Origin: Caldilinea sp. CFX5
Lineage (GTDB): Bacteria > Chloroflexota > Anaerolineae > Caldilineales > Caldilineaceae
DNA length: 64,000 nt
Assembly: GCA_021405325.1 (NCBI GenBank)
Contig: QWII01000012.1
Location: 62,001-126,000, forward strand
Reading direction: 5' to 3'
Below the pieces are notes generated by a model that saw nothing but the letters and a program-made list of their open reading frames with translations, made no database searches and was not told the origin of the DNA. This document shows positions 8,444-20,228 of the stretch, piece by piece (the first letter of the stretch is position 1; every line of letters begins with the position of its first letter). A program made the translations under genes and the position numbers.

Positions 8444-8833
8444 ATGGCCGACCTCAATGATCTACAGCGAATCGCCCTCTCTTTCCCGGAAACGACGCAA
8501 GAGGAGGGACGGATCGCCTTTGCCGTACTGAACAAAGGCAAACCCAAAGGGTTCGCCTGGGTTTGGCTGGAACGGGTTGATCCGAAAAAGGCACGCGTCC
8601 CCAACCCCGCGGTCATCGCCATTCGTGTCCGCAACAACTTAGAAAAAGAAATGCTGATCGAGGCCGAACCAACCAAATTCTTCACCGAACCCCACTACAA
8701 TGGCTTCCCGGCCATCCTGGTGCGGCTCGCCGCGGTCGATGTCGGTGAACTAGAGGTGCTTCTGCTGAATGGTTGGCGGTCGCAAGCGCCGCCGACGCTG
8801 GTAAAACGCTTTGAAGAGGAAATGCGGGGGTAA
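8444..8833 (+). CDS. MmcQ/YjbR-family protein
   Basis: This 129-residue protein starts MADLNDLQRIALSFPETTQEEG and contains FAVLNKGKPKGFAWVWLERV, KFFTEPHYNGFPAILVRL and a C-terminal helix. That is the order of the MmcQ/YjbR (CyaY-like fold) family. A TAGGAGGT ribosome-binding site precedes ATG 8444. It is the third gene of a likely ArsR-AHSA1-MmcQ operon. Family members are often labelled DNA-binding but the biochemical role is not established. Confidence 0.85.
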   Translation: MADLNDLQRIALSFPETTQEEGRIAFAVLNKGKPKGFAWVWLERVDPKKARVPNPAVIAIRVRNNLEKEMLIEAEPTKFFTEPHYNGFPAILVRLAAVDVGELEVLLLNGWRSQAPPTLVKRFEEEMRG

Positions 8834-8904
8834 GCCAGTTGTTTAGGTGAACAGAAGCTGATTTTGACTACACGAAGCAACAAGAGGGATCCAACATAAA
8901 TTTC

Positions 8905-9018
8905 CTAGTACACGACGGCGTAAATAAACCAATGGTTAAGAAACCAGGGTTTTCCAGTGGTAGACTACCTGCTTTAGCAGCCAAAAACCCTGGTTTCTTT
9001 TACGCCGCTCTGTACTAG
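8905..9018. repeat. Intergenic composite inverted repeat
   Basis: CTAGTACA at 8905 pairs with TGTACTAG ending at 9018, GGCGTAA pairs with TTACGCC, and an AAGAAACCAGGGTTTT-type arm pairs with its complement around a central loop. It follows the MmcQ gene and precedes the kinase gene. A terminator for the upstream operon is possible, but the length and layered arms match the other palindromes in this window. Confidence 0.8.
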
Positions 9019-9213
9019 TCTTTTTATCCAACACATTTTTGTAATGTACAATTCACATAAAGTGTGTTATCATACTCGCGTCATAACATTCTATTAAAGC
9101 AAATGACGTGGGGCATGGGGCGCCCACTTGCTCCTTTCATCGTCACTCATTTGGCCCAATGCTACCAGTTCCCTTGGCGCGCACCTTACGTCAAACCAGA
9201 AGGATGCAATTCC

Positions 9214-11592
<2,379 letters not shown>

Positions 11593-12187
11593 GCAAAAAT
11601 ACTAAGTACTGTAACCTGGCGCTTGCTTCCAGGCAGTTTTTATGATGAGACGGGCAACAAGCGCTTGAACCGTGCCCTCATGAGCTTTGATCGCCAAAAT
11701 CCGACCCTGCCGCGCGAAGTGGTACTTGTCGATTTTGGGTGCGCGGTGAGCCAGAAGGAAAACCACGTTTCCGCTTGTGAAACGCTTGCGTCCTCAATTC
11801 AACTCTCCCGGCGGGACAGCGCTTTCCACCTAAGCGCTGTCGCCATTTTTCCAATCCTCAATCATACGGCATAATGAAGCGGCTTGTGGTAGGGGCGTCC
11901 CCTACCACAAGCCGGCTTTCCTTCTGACTTGAGTATAGGTAATCGCCCAGAGCGGAGAGCGGAACACGGAAGTTGTTTTTAGACGCTCACCAGGTGGCCA
12001 GGGAGTGCGTGAGGCAGCAGATGTAACCTTGCTCGGCAGCAGTGTGGGCGAACCCGCCAGATACTTGGTGAAACCTTTGGCCTGCCGCCGCTGGCTGATT
12101 AATTGTGGGAGCAAGTTTGGGCACGCCATCGCGTGTGGAAACAGACACAGGTGTAGCACTATGTAGTAAAGGAAAGGAGCCGGCCCG
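11593..12187 (+). other. 595-bp intergenic region with one hairpin
   Basis: No gene could be supported. Short open frames here (for example 11623-11874) lack a ribosome-binding site and recognisable motifs. The only structure seen is the 16-bp-arm hairpin at 11880-11914. An AAAGGAAAGGAG sequence just before 12188 is the ribosome-binding site of the next gene. Confidence 0.6.
11880..11914. repeat. Perfect 16-bp-arm hairpin
   Basis: CGGCTTGTGGTAGGGG at 11880-11895 and its exact complement at 11899-11914 are separated by three bases. The stem is very GC-rich and is followed by a weakly T-rich stretch, so it could serve as a terminator, but it lies 290 bases beyond the kinase stop codon. Confidence 0.85.
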
Positions 12188-14227
12188 ATGAGCGCTGACG
12201 CAGATTACATCCAGTGGCTGCTTAGTCATGCCATGTTAGAACAGGCCAAGAGCATCGCAACCCGCTTTTCCGGGCAGGGGCGCATGTGGCAACATCCTTA
12301 TGCCCAAGCGCAACCACGGGCGGCCACCGCTAAAGCCTCGGTCTGGTTCACCGCCTATCCCCCCGCCGTAATTACCGACGCCGACGAATCGGTTCTGGCT
12401 GCGTTAGGAAGCGAAGCCCTCTGGCAAGCCTTCCAGAGCATCGGCATTCAGGCGCTTCACACCGGCCCCATGAAAGTGGCCGGCGGATGGCAAGGCCACA
12501 CGCTGACACCAACCGTCGATGGCTATTTCGACCGTATCAGCCTCGCCATCGATCCCACTTTCGGCACGGAAGCCGAGTTTATGGCCATGAGCCGGATGGC
12601 GGCGCGCTATGGCGCCCTCATTATTGATGATATCATCCCCGGTCACACAGGCAAGGGGGCCGATTTTCGCCTGGCCGAGCGCAACTATGGCGACTATCCG
12701 GGGCTGTACCACATGGTCGAGATTCAACCTGGGGATTGGAGGCTATTGCCCCCAGTGCCTGCGGGAAAAGATGCCGTTAATCTGCCGCCGGCCACGGTTG
12801 AGCAACTCAAGGCCAAAGGGTACATTGTCGGCCAGTTGCAACGGGTCATCTTCTATGAACCGGGGGTGAAAGAGACTGATTGGAGCGCTACCGCCCCCAT
12901 CGTTGGCGTCGATGGCGTAGAGCGGCGCTGGGTCTACCTGCACTACTTCAAGGAAGGCCAGCCGACCTTGAACTGGCTCGATCCTTCCTTTGCGGCCCAA
13001 CGGCTGGTGCTGGGCGATGCACTCCATGCGCTGGATACGCTAGGCGCCGGTATGCTGCGCCTGGACGCCAATGGCTTCTTGGGCATTGAACGGCGCGCTG
13101 CCGGCCCGGCCTGGTCGGAAGGGCATCCGCTTTCCCTTGTCGCCAACCAACTGATCGCCGGCCTGGTGCGCAAGGTCGGCGGCTTTACCTTTCAAGAACT
13201 CAACCTGACCGTCGATGATATTGCTGCTATGTCACAAGGCGGGGCCGATCTTTCTTATGATTTTATCACCCGACCGGCTTATCATCATGCCCTAGTTACG
13301 GGCGACACCGAATTTTTGCGGCTCATGCTGACCATTATGCGGGAGCAGGGCATTGATCCGGCGGCGTTGATCCACGCTCTGCAAAACCATGATGAACTGA
13401 CGCTCGAATTAGTCCACTTCTGGCATCTACACAGCGCCGATCCTTATCCCTGGCAAGGCGCGGTTGTCAAGGGGGCGGCCTTACGGGATCGGATTCGCAC
13501 CGTCATGTATGAACGGTTGACCGGTCCGCACGCGCCCTACAATCTGCGCTTTGTGACCAATGGCGTCGCCTGCACCACCGCCAGTGTGCTTGCGGCAACC
13601 CTGGGCATTCAGGATCTTACCCAGATCACGCCGGCCCAAAAAGCGCAGATTCAGCAGATGCACCTCCTACTCGCCATGTACAATGCCCTGCAACCCGGCG
13701 TCTTTGCGCTGTCGGGATGGGATCTGGTGGGCGCCTTGCCGCTGGATCCGGCCACGGTTGCGCCGCTGGTGGCCGATGGCGACACACGTTGGATCAACCG
13801 TGGCGCCTATGATCTGGTCGATGCCAACCCGACGGCCACCCAGTCGCGCGCCGGCTTGCCCAAAGCGCCCATGCTCTATGGTTCACTGACCACCCAGTTG
13901 CAACAGCCGGACTCCTTTGCCAGCCAGTTACGGCAGATCCTGGCCGTGCGCCAACAGATCCGCCTCTATGAAAGTAGACAATTGCCGCTGCCAACTGTCC
14001 AAAACAAGGGCTTGTTGGTGCTGGTGCATGCGTTACCGGCGGGGTTGGGTATTGAAGTGACTGCGCTAAACTTTGGTGCAACGGCAGTTGACGAAGTGGT
14101 GGCCCTTCCCCATGGCCGGTGGCAAACCGTCGTTAATCTACTGACCGATCAACCGGAAGGGAACGCGCCTGCCGGTTTGTCTATCCACTTGGATGCCTAT
14201 GAAGGCAAAGCGTATCTTTTGCAATAG
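12188..14227 (+). CDS. GH13 family enzyme, trehalose-synthase-like
   Basis: This 679-residue cytoplasmic protein has the GH13 catalytic pattern. The likely nucleophile is Asp293 in MLRLDANG, the likely acid/base is Glu337 in FTFQELN, and the third acid is Asp402 in [10 protein letters not shown]. The first conserved region reads [14 protein letters not shown], where most GH13 members have an Asn before the His. It most resembles divergent maltose glucosyltransferase (trehalose synthase) homologues. ATG 12188 follows AAGGAG. The C-terminal 100 residues form a beta-sandwich-like domain ending AYEGKAYLL. It is a stand-alone gene, followed by the DeoR regulator. Trehalose/maltose interconversion is a reasonable guess, not proven. 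Confidence 0.75.
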   Translation: MSADADYIQWLLSHAMLEQAKSIATRFSGQGRMWQHPYAQAQPRAATAKASVWFTAYPPAVITDADESVLAALGSEALWQAFQSIGIQALHTGPMKVAGGWQGHTLTPTVDGYFDRISLAIDPTFGTEAEFMAMSRMAARYGALIIDDIIPGHTGKGADFRLAERNYGDYPGLYHMVEIQPGDWRLLPPVPAGKDAVNLPPATVEQLKAKGYIVGQLQRVIFYEPGVKETDWSATAPIVGVDGVERRWVYLHYFKEGQPTLNWLDPSFAAQRLVLGDALHALDTLGAGMLRLDANGFLGIERRAAGPAWSEGHPLSLVANQLIAGLVRKVGGFTFQELNLTVDDIAAMSQGGADLSYDFITRPAYHHALVTGDTEFLRLMLTIMREQGIDPAALIHALQNHDELTLELVHFWHLHSADPYPWQGAVVKGAALRDRIRTVMYERLTGPHAPYNLRFVTNGVACTTASVLAATLGIQDLTQITPAQKAQIQQMHLLLAMYNALQPGVFALSGWDLVGALPLDPATVAPLVADGDTRWINRGAYDLVDANPTATQSRAGLPKAPMLYGSLTTQLQQPDSFASQLRQILAVRQQIRLYESRQLPLPTVQNKGLLVLVHALPAGLGIEVTALNFGATAVDEVVALPHGRWQTVVNLLTDQPEGNAPAGLSIHLDAYEGKAYLLQ

Positions 14228-14310
14228 GGTGCGTCCAAAAGATACAGTGAATCATGAGAAATAGATGAGAATTTGCTTAAAGCTGCACAATTCGTACCTT
14301 CAGCGGCGAA

Positions 14311-14357
14311 GATGGTTGCGCATTGTTGCGCATTTCGCGCAATTGTGAGCAACCATC
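14311..14357. repeat. Inverted repeat immediately upstream of the DeoR promoter
   Basis: GATGGTTGC and GCAACCATC form outer arms, and TTGCGC/GCGCAA forms an inner hairpin. It ends 11 bases before the -35 hexamer of the promoter at 14369. It could be an operator of the DeoR-type regulator or a terminator of the GH13 gene; the sequence alone does not decide. Confidence 0.55.
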
Positions 14358-14368
14358 CATAGTGTCGT

Positions 14369-14397
14369 TTGACAAGCGCCCAAAAGCCCTTTATAAT
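14369..14397 (+). promoter_or_regulatory. Perfect consensus housekeeping promoter
   Basis: TTGACA (14369-14374), a 17-base spacer, then TATAAT (14392-14397): an exact match to the sigma-70-type consensus with ideal spacing. It points toward the DeoR gene and predicts a leader of about 105 bases before ATG 14509. Such a strong core promoter normally needs a repressor, which the DeoR product could provide. Confidence 0.8.
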
Positions 14398-14508
14398 ACC
14401 GGCCAACAAAGCCCAACTATTTCGCAAAGTTAATAATCGTACCGAAGCCGCGCCCCAACCGGTTTCATCATTCTCCAGCGTTCGTAAATGCACATGTAGT
14501 AAACGCAC

Positions 14509-15285
14509 ATGTTTTCAGCAGAAAGACGACAAGAAATTCTCGCGCTGCTTGAAGAGAAGTCACGCGTCAGCGTTGACCATTTGGCCGGCCATTTTGGCGT
14601 CAGTCGGTCATCGATTCGGCGCGATCTCTGTCAGTTACATGAACATGGTCTGCTCACTCGCACTTATGGCGGCGCCGTGGCGCTCAACGGCAATGGGCAT
14701 AGCAGCAGCGGCGAAGCGCCTTTTGTCGAACGGCAGGTTGCCAACCTCCCCGAAAAAGATCGGATCGGACGTGCTGCTGCCCAACATATTGGCGAAGGGG
14801 AAACCATCTTTATCGATGGCGGCACCACCACCGAGTGTATGTTGCCTTATCTGCCGGAGAAGCGCATTACCGTTGTCACCTACGGGTTAAACATTATCAA
14901 TCGCCTGAGCGCCAATCCGAATGTTACCCTGATCGCGATTGGCGGCGCGCTGCACCGTTATTCCTTAACCTTTAGCGGTCTGCTGGCCCTGAACAGCATT
15001 GAAGCCTATAATATTCGCTACGACAAAACCTTTATGGCAGCGAGCGGCGTCGCTGCTGTCGCCGGCATCACCAATGCCAGTCTGGAAGAGATCCCCATCA
15101 AACGGAAAGCGCTCGAAGCCGGGCAACAGAACATATTGTTGGTCGATGCTTCTAAAATTGGCGTCATGCGCGCCGGCTTGATTGCCCCACTGTCAACAGC
15201 GACACGCATCATTACCGGCAAGAACGCCCCGCCCAGTGAACTGGATGCCATTCGAGCGCTGGGGATTATGGTTGAAGTTGTGTAG
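14509..15285 (+). CDS. DeoR/GlpR-family transcriptional regulator
   Basis: This 258-residue protein begins MFSAERRQEILALLEEKSRVSV and has the DeoR helix-turn-helix VDHLAGHFGVSRSSIRRDLCQLHEHGLLTR (split here only by naming; residues 19-48). It then has a DeoRC sugar-phosphate-sensing domain with IFIDGGTTTECM and a late LLVDASKIG segment. Family members sense phosphorylated sugars and repress sugar or polyol catabolic operons. It lies between the GH13 gene and the oligopeptide-type ABC operon, both on the same strand, and is a candidate regulator of either or of itself. Confidence 0.9.
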   Translation: MFSAERRQEILALLEEKSRVSVDHLAGHFGVSRSSIRRDLCQLHEHGLLTRTYGGAVALNGNGHSSSGEAPFVERQVANLPEKDRIGRAAAQHIGEGETIFIDGGTTTECMLPYLPEKRITVVTYGLNIINRLSANPNVTLIAIGGALHRYSLTFSGLLALNSIEAYNIRYDKTFMAASGVAAVAGITNASLEEIPIKRKALEAGQQNILLVDASKIGVMRAGLIAPLSTATRIITGKNAPPSELDAIRALGIMVEVV

Positions 15286-15308
15286 TGTTTCGTTAGCGAA
15301 TGCTTGAT

Positions 15309-15429
15309 CCGTAGTAAAGACTAATGAAGGGTAGCTACTTGTTTCGGTAATCCTTGGAACTTGTCACGCCGGCGGCGATGACTACAGTTACCGCTTTATT
15401 TTCGTAACGTTCATTAGTCTTTACTACGG
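15309..15429. repeat. Inverted repeat with perfect 20-bp arms, 81-bp spacing
   Basis: The arm CCGTAGTAAAGACTAATGAA (15309-15328) is exactly complementary to 15410-15429. The interior has no coding sequence. It lies in the 325-base gap between the DeoR gene and the transporter operon. The rest of the gap is AT/CG word-like sequence (ACACGAATCACGAATCACG near 15527) and a leader with AGGAGGG before ATG 15611. Confidence 0.85.
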
Positions 15430-15610
15430 CTTGATTTGCGACAATCGCCGGTTGATTTGTACGAATACCGTGACCGTGAACCGTGCATTTGCTGTCAAGC
15501 TATTTCAGGATTTGACAACGAACACGCAACACGAATCACGAATCACGCAACAACGGCGTGTCAATATTTTTCCCGCTTTTCTCAACGAAGTGAACCAGGA
15601 GGGATTAGTT

Positions 15611-17617
15611 ATGAAGAAATTCAGGTTCCTGAGTCTGCTCGTCGTGCTGGCATTGGTCCTGTCCGCCTGTGGCGGCGGGGCGCCGGCAGCCGAGCAACCC
15701 GCGGCGGATGCGCCGGCGGCAGAAGCAGCAGCGACCGAAGCGCCCAAGGAAGAGGCCGCGGCCCCGGCTGAAGCGGCTGCGGCGGATGGCGCCCTCGAAG
15801 CGCCCATGCTGGCCGCCAAGGTTGCGGCCGGTGAATTGCCGCCGCTGGCCGAACGGCTCCCGGCCGAACCCAAGGTGATTGGCCCCGGCGTGCTGCTGAG
15901 CGAAGAAAGCCTGCCCGATTGGACGGCCGGCCAATATCAAGATGGCAGCGTCATCCGCACGGCTCACAGCGTGGCCGACTGGGCGCCCGATGTCTTCGTT
16001 ATGCTCAATGAGCCGGCGCTCCATGCGCCCGATCTTGGCGTGCAGGGCATCAAGGGCAACGTATTGAAGGATTTCCTGGTAGAAGACGACAACAAAGTTT
16101 TCACCTTCTACATGCGCGAAGGGTTGAAGTGGAGTGACGGCGAACCGGTCACCACCGAAGATGTACGCTTCACCTGGGAAAATATCTATGGCAACGAAAA
16201 GCTGACCCCGGCTGGTTTAAAGGCCCGCTTCCGCGTCGGCAATGACCCCAAGGGTGAACCGGGTGTGTTGGAAATTATCGACGACTACACCTTCAAGATC
16301 ACCTACGCCTCGCCCTATGGCAGCTTCCTGCGCAACCTCGTCATCGAAGGTTGGAACGGCTACACCGAGTTGATCAACCCGGCCCATGTGCTGAAGAAGT
16401 GGCACACCGATTTCACGCCCATCGAAGATCTGCAGGAAGAATTGACCAAGAACAACCTGACTGATGAGTGGTGGACGCTCTTTGGTCAGAAGTGGTGCCA
16501 AAACTGGGATGTGACCCGCGAACGCTGCATCGGCTACCCGACGGTCAACCCGTGGGTGCTGCAAGCCTCTGATTCACCGGCCACCAAAATCTTCGAGCGC
16601 AACCCCTATTACTTCAAGGTTGACACCGAAGGCAAACAACTGCCCTACATCGACAAAATCGTTTCGCAGCAGGTGGAAGATGTCGAAGCGGTCAACCTGA
16701 AAGTGCTGACCGGCGAAGTCGACTTCCTGCGCGAAAGCACGGGCTTGGTCAAAGTGCCGCTCTATAAAGAGAATGAAGAGAAGGGCGGCTTCAACACCGT
16801 GCTGCTCGATATGCACGTTGATTCCAGCACCATCTTCCTGAATCAGACCTTTGACAATCCGGTCTGGCAGCAACTGTCGCAAGATGTGCGCTTCCGCAAG
16901 GCGTTGAGCCACGCCATCAACCGCGATGAGATCATCGAAAGCATCTACTACGGCTTTGCCGGTTATCCGCTCAAGTCCGTTGGCGAAGAAAACTCCACCT
17001 ATGATGTGGAACAGGCCAACGCCTTGCTCGATGAACTGGGCATGACCGAACGGGACGGCGACGGCTTCCGCTTGGGGCCGGATGGCGAACCCTTCTCGAT
17101 CCTGGTCGAACATGGCGCCCATGCCCCCGACCTGGAACCGATTTCCGAACTCCTGGCCGAGCAGATGAAAGATGTGGGCATCAACTTCCAGATCAAGCGC
17201 ATTGATTCCCAACTCTGGGGTCAACGCAACACGGCCAACGAGCTGCAAGCGACGGTTTTCTGGGCGCATGATCAAAACGGTGACAATGATCGCTTAATGG
17301 GCAATCTGGGTCTCTTTGGTCGCCAGTGGAATACCTGGTACACCACCGGTGGCGCCGAAGGAACTGAACCGCCGGCTTGGGTGATGGAAGCGCTGGATCG
17401 CAACAAGGCGCGCTGGGAAGCGGTGGCTGGCGAAGAGCAATACAACGCTCTGGCCGATGAAGGCTACGCCTGGCAACAGGCCAACATTCCGCAGATCACC
17501 ATTGTGGAAGATGTCAAGTATCCGATGATCGCCAGCAAGCGACTGCGTAACGTGCCGTCCGCCGGCTACGCCATTGCCTGTAACTTTGCGGGTGAGCAGT
17601 TGTGGTACGGTGAATAG
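15611..17617 (+). CDS. Oligopeptide-type ABC transporter substrate-binding lipoprotein
   Basis: This 668-residue protein starts at ATG 15611 behind CAGGAGGG. The longer frame from 15431 is rejected because MKKFRFLSLLVVLALVLSAC is a complete lipoprotein signal with Cys20. An Ala/Glu/Pro-rich linker (about 21-65) tethers the family 5 binding domain (SBP_bac_5), recognisable by FYMREGLKWSDGEPVTTEDV and a C-terminal RNVPSAGYAI. It binds peptides or oligosaccharides outside the cytoplasmic membrane. It is the first gene of a transporter operon that continues with two permeases and two ATPases. Confidence 0.92.
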   Translation: MKKFRFLSLLVVLALVLSACGGGAPAAEQPAADAPAAEAAATEAPKEEAAAPAEAAAADGALEAPMLAAKVAAGELPPLAERLPAEPKVIGPGVLLSEESLPDWTAGQYQDGSVIRTAHSVADWAPDVFVMLNEPALHAPDLGVQGIKGNVLKDFLVEDDNKVFTFYMREGLKWSDGEPVTTEDVRFTWENIYGNEKLTPAGLKARFRVGNDPKGEPGVLEIIDDYTFKITYASPYGSFLRNLVIEGWNGYTELINPAHVLKKWHTDFTPIEDLQEELTKNNLTDEWWTLFGQKWCQNWDVTRERCIGYPTVNPWVLQASDSPATKIFERNPYYFKVDTEGKQLPYIDKIVSQQVEDVEAVNLKVLTGEVDFLRESTGLVKVPLYKENEEKGGFNTVLLDMHVDSSTIFLNQTFDNPVWQQLSQDVRFRKALSHAINRDEIIESIYYGFAGYPLKSVGEENSTYDVEQANALLDELGMTERDGDGFRLGPDGEPFSILVEHGAHAPDLEPISELLAEQMKDVGINFQIKRIDSQLWGQRNTANELQATVFWAHDQNGDNDRLMGNLGLFGRQWNTWYTTGGAEGTEPPAWVMEALDRNKARWEAVAGEEQYNALADEGYAWQQANIPQITIVEDVKYPMIASKRLRNVPSAGYAIACNFAGEQLWYGE

Positions 17618-17628
17618 TTAATTTTAGA

Positions 17629-17687
17629 GTGACGAGTTACGAATTATGAGTTACGCATCGTAACTCGTAATTCGTAACTCGTCACTG
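17629..17687. repeat. 28-bp-arm hairpin with 3-base loop
   Basis: The arms 17629-17656 and 17660-17687 are complementary apart from one position that can pair as G-T. They are built from repeated words GAGTTACG and GAATT. It lies inside the ABC transporter operon, between binding protein and first permease, where it could trim or stabilise the binding-protein mRNA 3' end. Confidence 0.88.
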
Positions 17688-17702
17688 TGAAGGGTTCTTC
17701 CG

Positions 17703-18701
17703 ATGTTACTTTACATTGTGCGCCGGGTGATCATGTTGATCCCGATTCTCTTTTTGATCTCGGTCGTCTCCTTTATTGTGATTGAATTACCGCCCGGCGA
17801 TTGGGTGAGTAATTATATCAATAACCTACGCACATCGGGGATTGAATTGCAGGATGATGAAGCGGATCGGTTAACCGCGATGTATGGTTTCGATCAGCCC
17901 TCCTATGTGCGTTATGCTCGTTGGATGCAAGGGATTATCACCCGTGGCGATTTTGGCTGGTCTTTCCAGTGGGGCAAACCAGTCAACGATATTCTGGCCG
18001 AAAAGTTGCCCTTTACCTTGATTATTTCCATCGGGGCGCTGATTATTTCCTGGATTATTGCTATCCCTATCGGCATCTATTCGGCAACCCATCCCTATTC
18101 GATTGTCGATTATGTTGCCACAGTATTGGCCTTTATTTGGGTAGCGACGCCGGGGTTCTTGCTCGCGTTCGTGGCGGCCTGGCTGGTCTATCGCTATCTT
18201 GATTTTTCACCGTTGGGCCTCAATTCAACCGAATTTCTCGACGCGCCCTGGAGTACAGCCAAATTGATCGACCGGATCAAACATTTCATCCTGCCGATTA
18301 TCATTATTGGTCTCTCCGGCACCGGCGCCACCATTCGCGTCCTGCGCGCCAATCTGCTGGATGAGTTGAAAAAGCAGTATGTCACCACGGCGCGGGCCAA
18401 GGGCTTACCGGAACTGCGCATTCTCTTTAAATATCCGGTGCGCATTGCCTTCAATCCGCTCTTTAGCACCATCGGCTGGTTGTTACCGGCGCTCTTCTCC
18501 GGGGAAGTGATCATCTCCGTGGTGTTGAGTATTCCCACATTGGGGCCAACTTTGTTGCGCGCTACACTGGCGCAAGATATGTATTTGGTGGGTAGCATTG
18601 TGCTGATCTTAAGTAGCCTCACCGTGGTGGGAACGTTACTTTCGGATATTTATTTGGCCTGGGCCGACCCCAGAATTCGCTTTGAGAGCGGGGGGAAGTA
18701 G
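17703..18701 (+). CDS. ABC transporter permease, DppB/OppB type
   Basis: This 332-residue integral membrane protein begins MLLYIVRRVIMLIPILFLIS and has six predicted helices. The coupling-helix motif is near residues 215-235 (LRANLLDELKKQYVTTARAKG), the EAA loop of BPD_transp_1 permeases. It forms the channel with the DppC-type permease that follows 88 bases later. A short hairpin (GCGGTAT/ATACCGC, 18702-18768) lies between them. Confidence 0.92.
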   Translation: MLLYIVRRVIMLIPILFLISVVSFIVIELPPGDWVSNYINNLRTSGIELQDDEADRLTAMYGFDQPSYVRYARWMQGIITRGDFGWSFQWGKPVNDILAEKLPFTLIISIGALIISWIIAIPIGIYSATHPYSIVDYVATVLAFIWVATPGFLLAFVAAWLVYRYLDFSPLGLNSTEFLDAPWSTAKLIDRIKHFILPIIIIGLSGTGATIRVLRANLLDELKKQYVTTARAKGLPELRILFKYPVRIAFNPLFSTIGWLLPALFSGEVIISVVLSIPTLGPTLLRATLAQDMYLVGSIVLILSSLTVVGTLLSDIYLAWADPRIRFESGGK

Positions 18702-18789
18702 GCGGTATGCCCAATCTTTGCGCGCCTTCCCGTAGAAGCATAACGCTGCCAGATTTGTGCTATACCGCTAAAACGTAAGGAGATGATTC

Positions 18790-19971
18790 ATGGCGGTACA
18801 AGATGTACTGAGCAAACCACCAACCGGTTTGCCGCCGGTCGGCGATCCAACCGCGGCTGTCGAAGAGCAATTGGATGTTAAGTCCGAGCGCTATTATTAT
18901 GCCAAGCAGTGGCAGTTGATCTGGTGGCGTTTCCGTCGTCATCGATTGGCCATGGTGTCATTGGTGTTGCTGGGGATCCTCTATTTGATTGCCATCTTTC
19001 CTGAATTTGCCGCCCCCTACGACGCCCAAACCCGCTTTGAGAAATTTCAACAAAGCCCGCCCACGCGCATTCACTTTTTTGATGAGGCAGGAAATTTCCG
19101 CCGCCCCTTTATCTATCCGCTCAAACGGGAATTGGATCAAAAGACCTTCAAATATACCTATACGGCTGATACCAGCCAACCTTTTCCGATTCTCTTTTTT
19201 GTCGAAGGCGATCCCTATAAATTGTGGGGGCGTTGGGAGGGCAACACCCATCTCTTCGGCACCGGAGTCGATGGCCCGCCGCTGGTGCTTTTCGGCACCG
19301 ATGAATTGGGGCGCGATATTCTCAGCCGCACCTTTTATGGCTCGCGTATTTCCATGTCGATTGGCTTTGTGGGTGTGCTGTTGACCTTTATCATCGGCAT
19401 CTTGTTGGGCGGTATTTCCGGCTATTTTGGCGGCATTATCGATGAGATCATTCAACGCACCATCGATTTCCTGCTCGCCATTCCACAACTGCCCTTCTGG
19501 ATGGCATTAGCCGCCGCCCTGCCGCGCGATTGGTCGGTGACCAGAACCTACTTTGCCATTACGGTGATTTTGTCGATCATCGGTTGGTCGGGGTTGGCGC
19601 GTGTGGTGCGTGGCAAGTTGCTGGCCCTGCGCGAAGAGGATTATAGTCTGGCGGCACAGGCGGCTGGCGCAAGTCAACCGCGCATTATCTTCCGGCATCT
19701 GCTCCCCGGCTTTACCAGCCACCTCATTGTGTCGCTCACACTGGCAATTCCCGGCTCGATCTTGGGGGAAACGTCGCTCAGTTTCCTGGGGCTGGGGATG
19801 CAACCGCCGGCCGTCAGTTGGGGCGTTCTGCTGCGCGATGCCCAGGATATGGTGGTGGTGGCGCAGCAGCCGTGGCGGTTAATTCCGGGGCTGTTTGTGA
19901 TCGTGGCGGTGCTGCTCTTTAACTTTGTCGGCGATGGCTTGCGTGATGCGGCTGACCCGTATTCATCCTAA
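18790..19971 (+). CDS. ABC transporter permease, DppC/OppC type, long form
   Basis: This 393-residue permease has an N-terminal cytoplasmic part, then TM1 near residues 55-75. An unusually long extracytoplasmic insert (about 75-170, rich in Phe, Tyr and Pro) leads into FGTDELGRDILSRTFYGSRIS, the usual DppC signature. The remaining helices and the EAA loop with AQAAGASQPRIIFRHLLPG follow. DppC proteins are usually near 300 residues, so the insert accounts for the extra length. AAGGAGAT precedes ATG 18790. It pairs with the DppB-type permease. Confidence 0.92.
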   Translation: MAVQDVLSKPPTGLPPVGDPTAAVEEQLDVKSERYYYAKQWQLIWWRFRRHRLAMVSLVLLGILYLIAIFPEFAAPYDAQTRFEKFQQSPPTRIHFFDEAGNFRRPFIYPLKRELDQKTFKYTYTADTSQPFPILFFVEGDPYKLWGRWEGNTHLFGTGVDGPPLVLFGTDELGRDILSRTFYGSRISMSIGFVGVLLTFIIGILLGGISGYFGGIIDEIIQRTIDFLLAIPQLPFWMALAAALPRDWSVTRTYFAITVILSIIGWSGLARVVRGKLLALREEDYSLAAQAAGASQPRIIFRHLLPGFTSHLIVSLTLAIPGSILGETSLSFLGLGMQPPAVSWGVLLRDAQDMVVVAQQPWRLIPGLFVIVAVLLFNFVGDGLRDAADPYSS

Positions 19972-19985
19972 TGTGATCGCCTTTC

Positions 19986-20228
19986 ATGAACTTCAAACTC
20001 ATTAGTGAGATTAGCGACATCCAGATTATTGCAAAAGGGAAAAACGTCGATATTCACCATCAACTAAATCGCGCTTATGGTTATGGTGACTGGCGTAAAC
20101 TCAAAGGGGTAGGTATGGTAGAGTATGAGAATGGACAGATCTGGATGGTTGAATTACACTGGTTTGAAGCACATGGTATCGGTCGAAAACGGATGAAAGA
20201 CAAGTTTAAGCTGAAAAGAATCGCATGA
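19986..20228 (+). CDS. Small conserved-looking protein of unknown function
   Basis: This 80-residue basic protein begins MNFKLISEISDIQIIAKGKN and ends with WFEAHGIGRKRMKDKFKLKRIA. The pattern of a short beta-rich body ending in HWFEAHGIGRK is one I associate with small hypothetical proteins of cyanobacteria and Chloroflexota, but no function is known to me. It overlaps the next gene by four bases (ATGA), so the two are translationally coupled. The pair sits inside the ABC operon between permease and ATPase genes and is more AT-rich than its neighbours, which suggests insertion. Confidence 0.65.
   Translation: MNFKLISEISDIQIIAKGKNVDIHHQLNRAYGYGDWRKLKGVGMVEYENGQIWMVELHWFEAHGIGRKRMKDKFKLKRIA

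Noticed and set aside
11623..11874. 83-codon ORF after the kinase gene
   Set aside because: No ribosome-binding site, no recognisable motif, atypical composition.
16574..17275. 233-codon minus-strand frame
   Set aside because: Antisense to the peptide-binding lipoprotein; no ribosome-binding site or family match.
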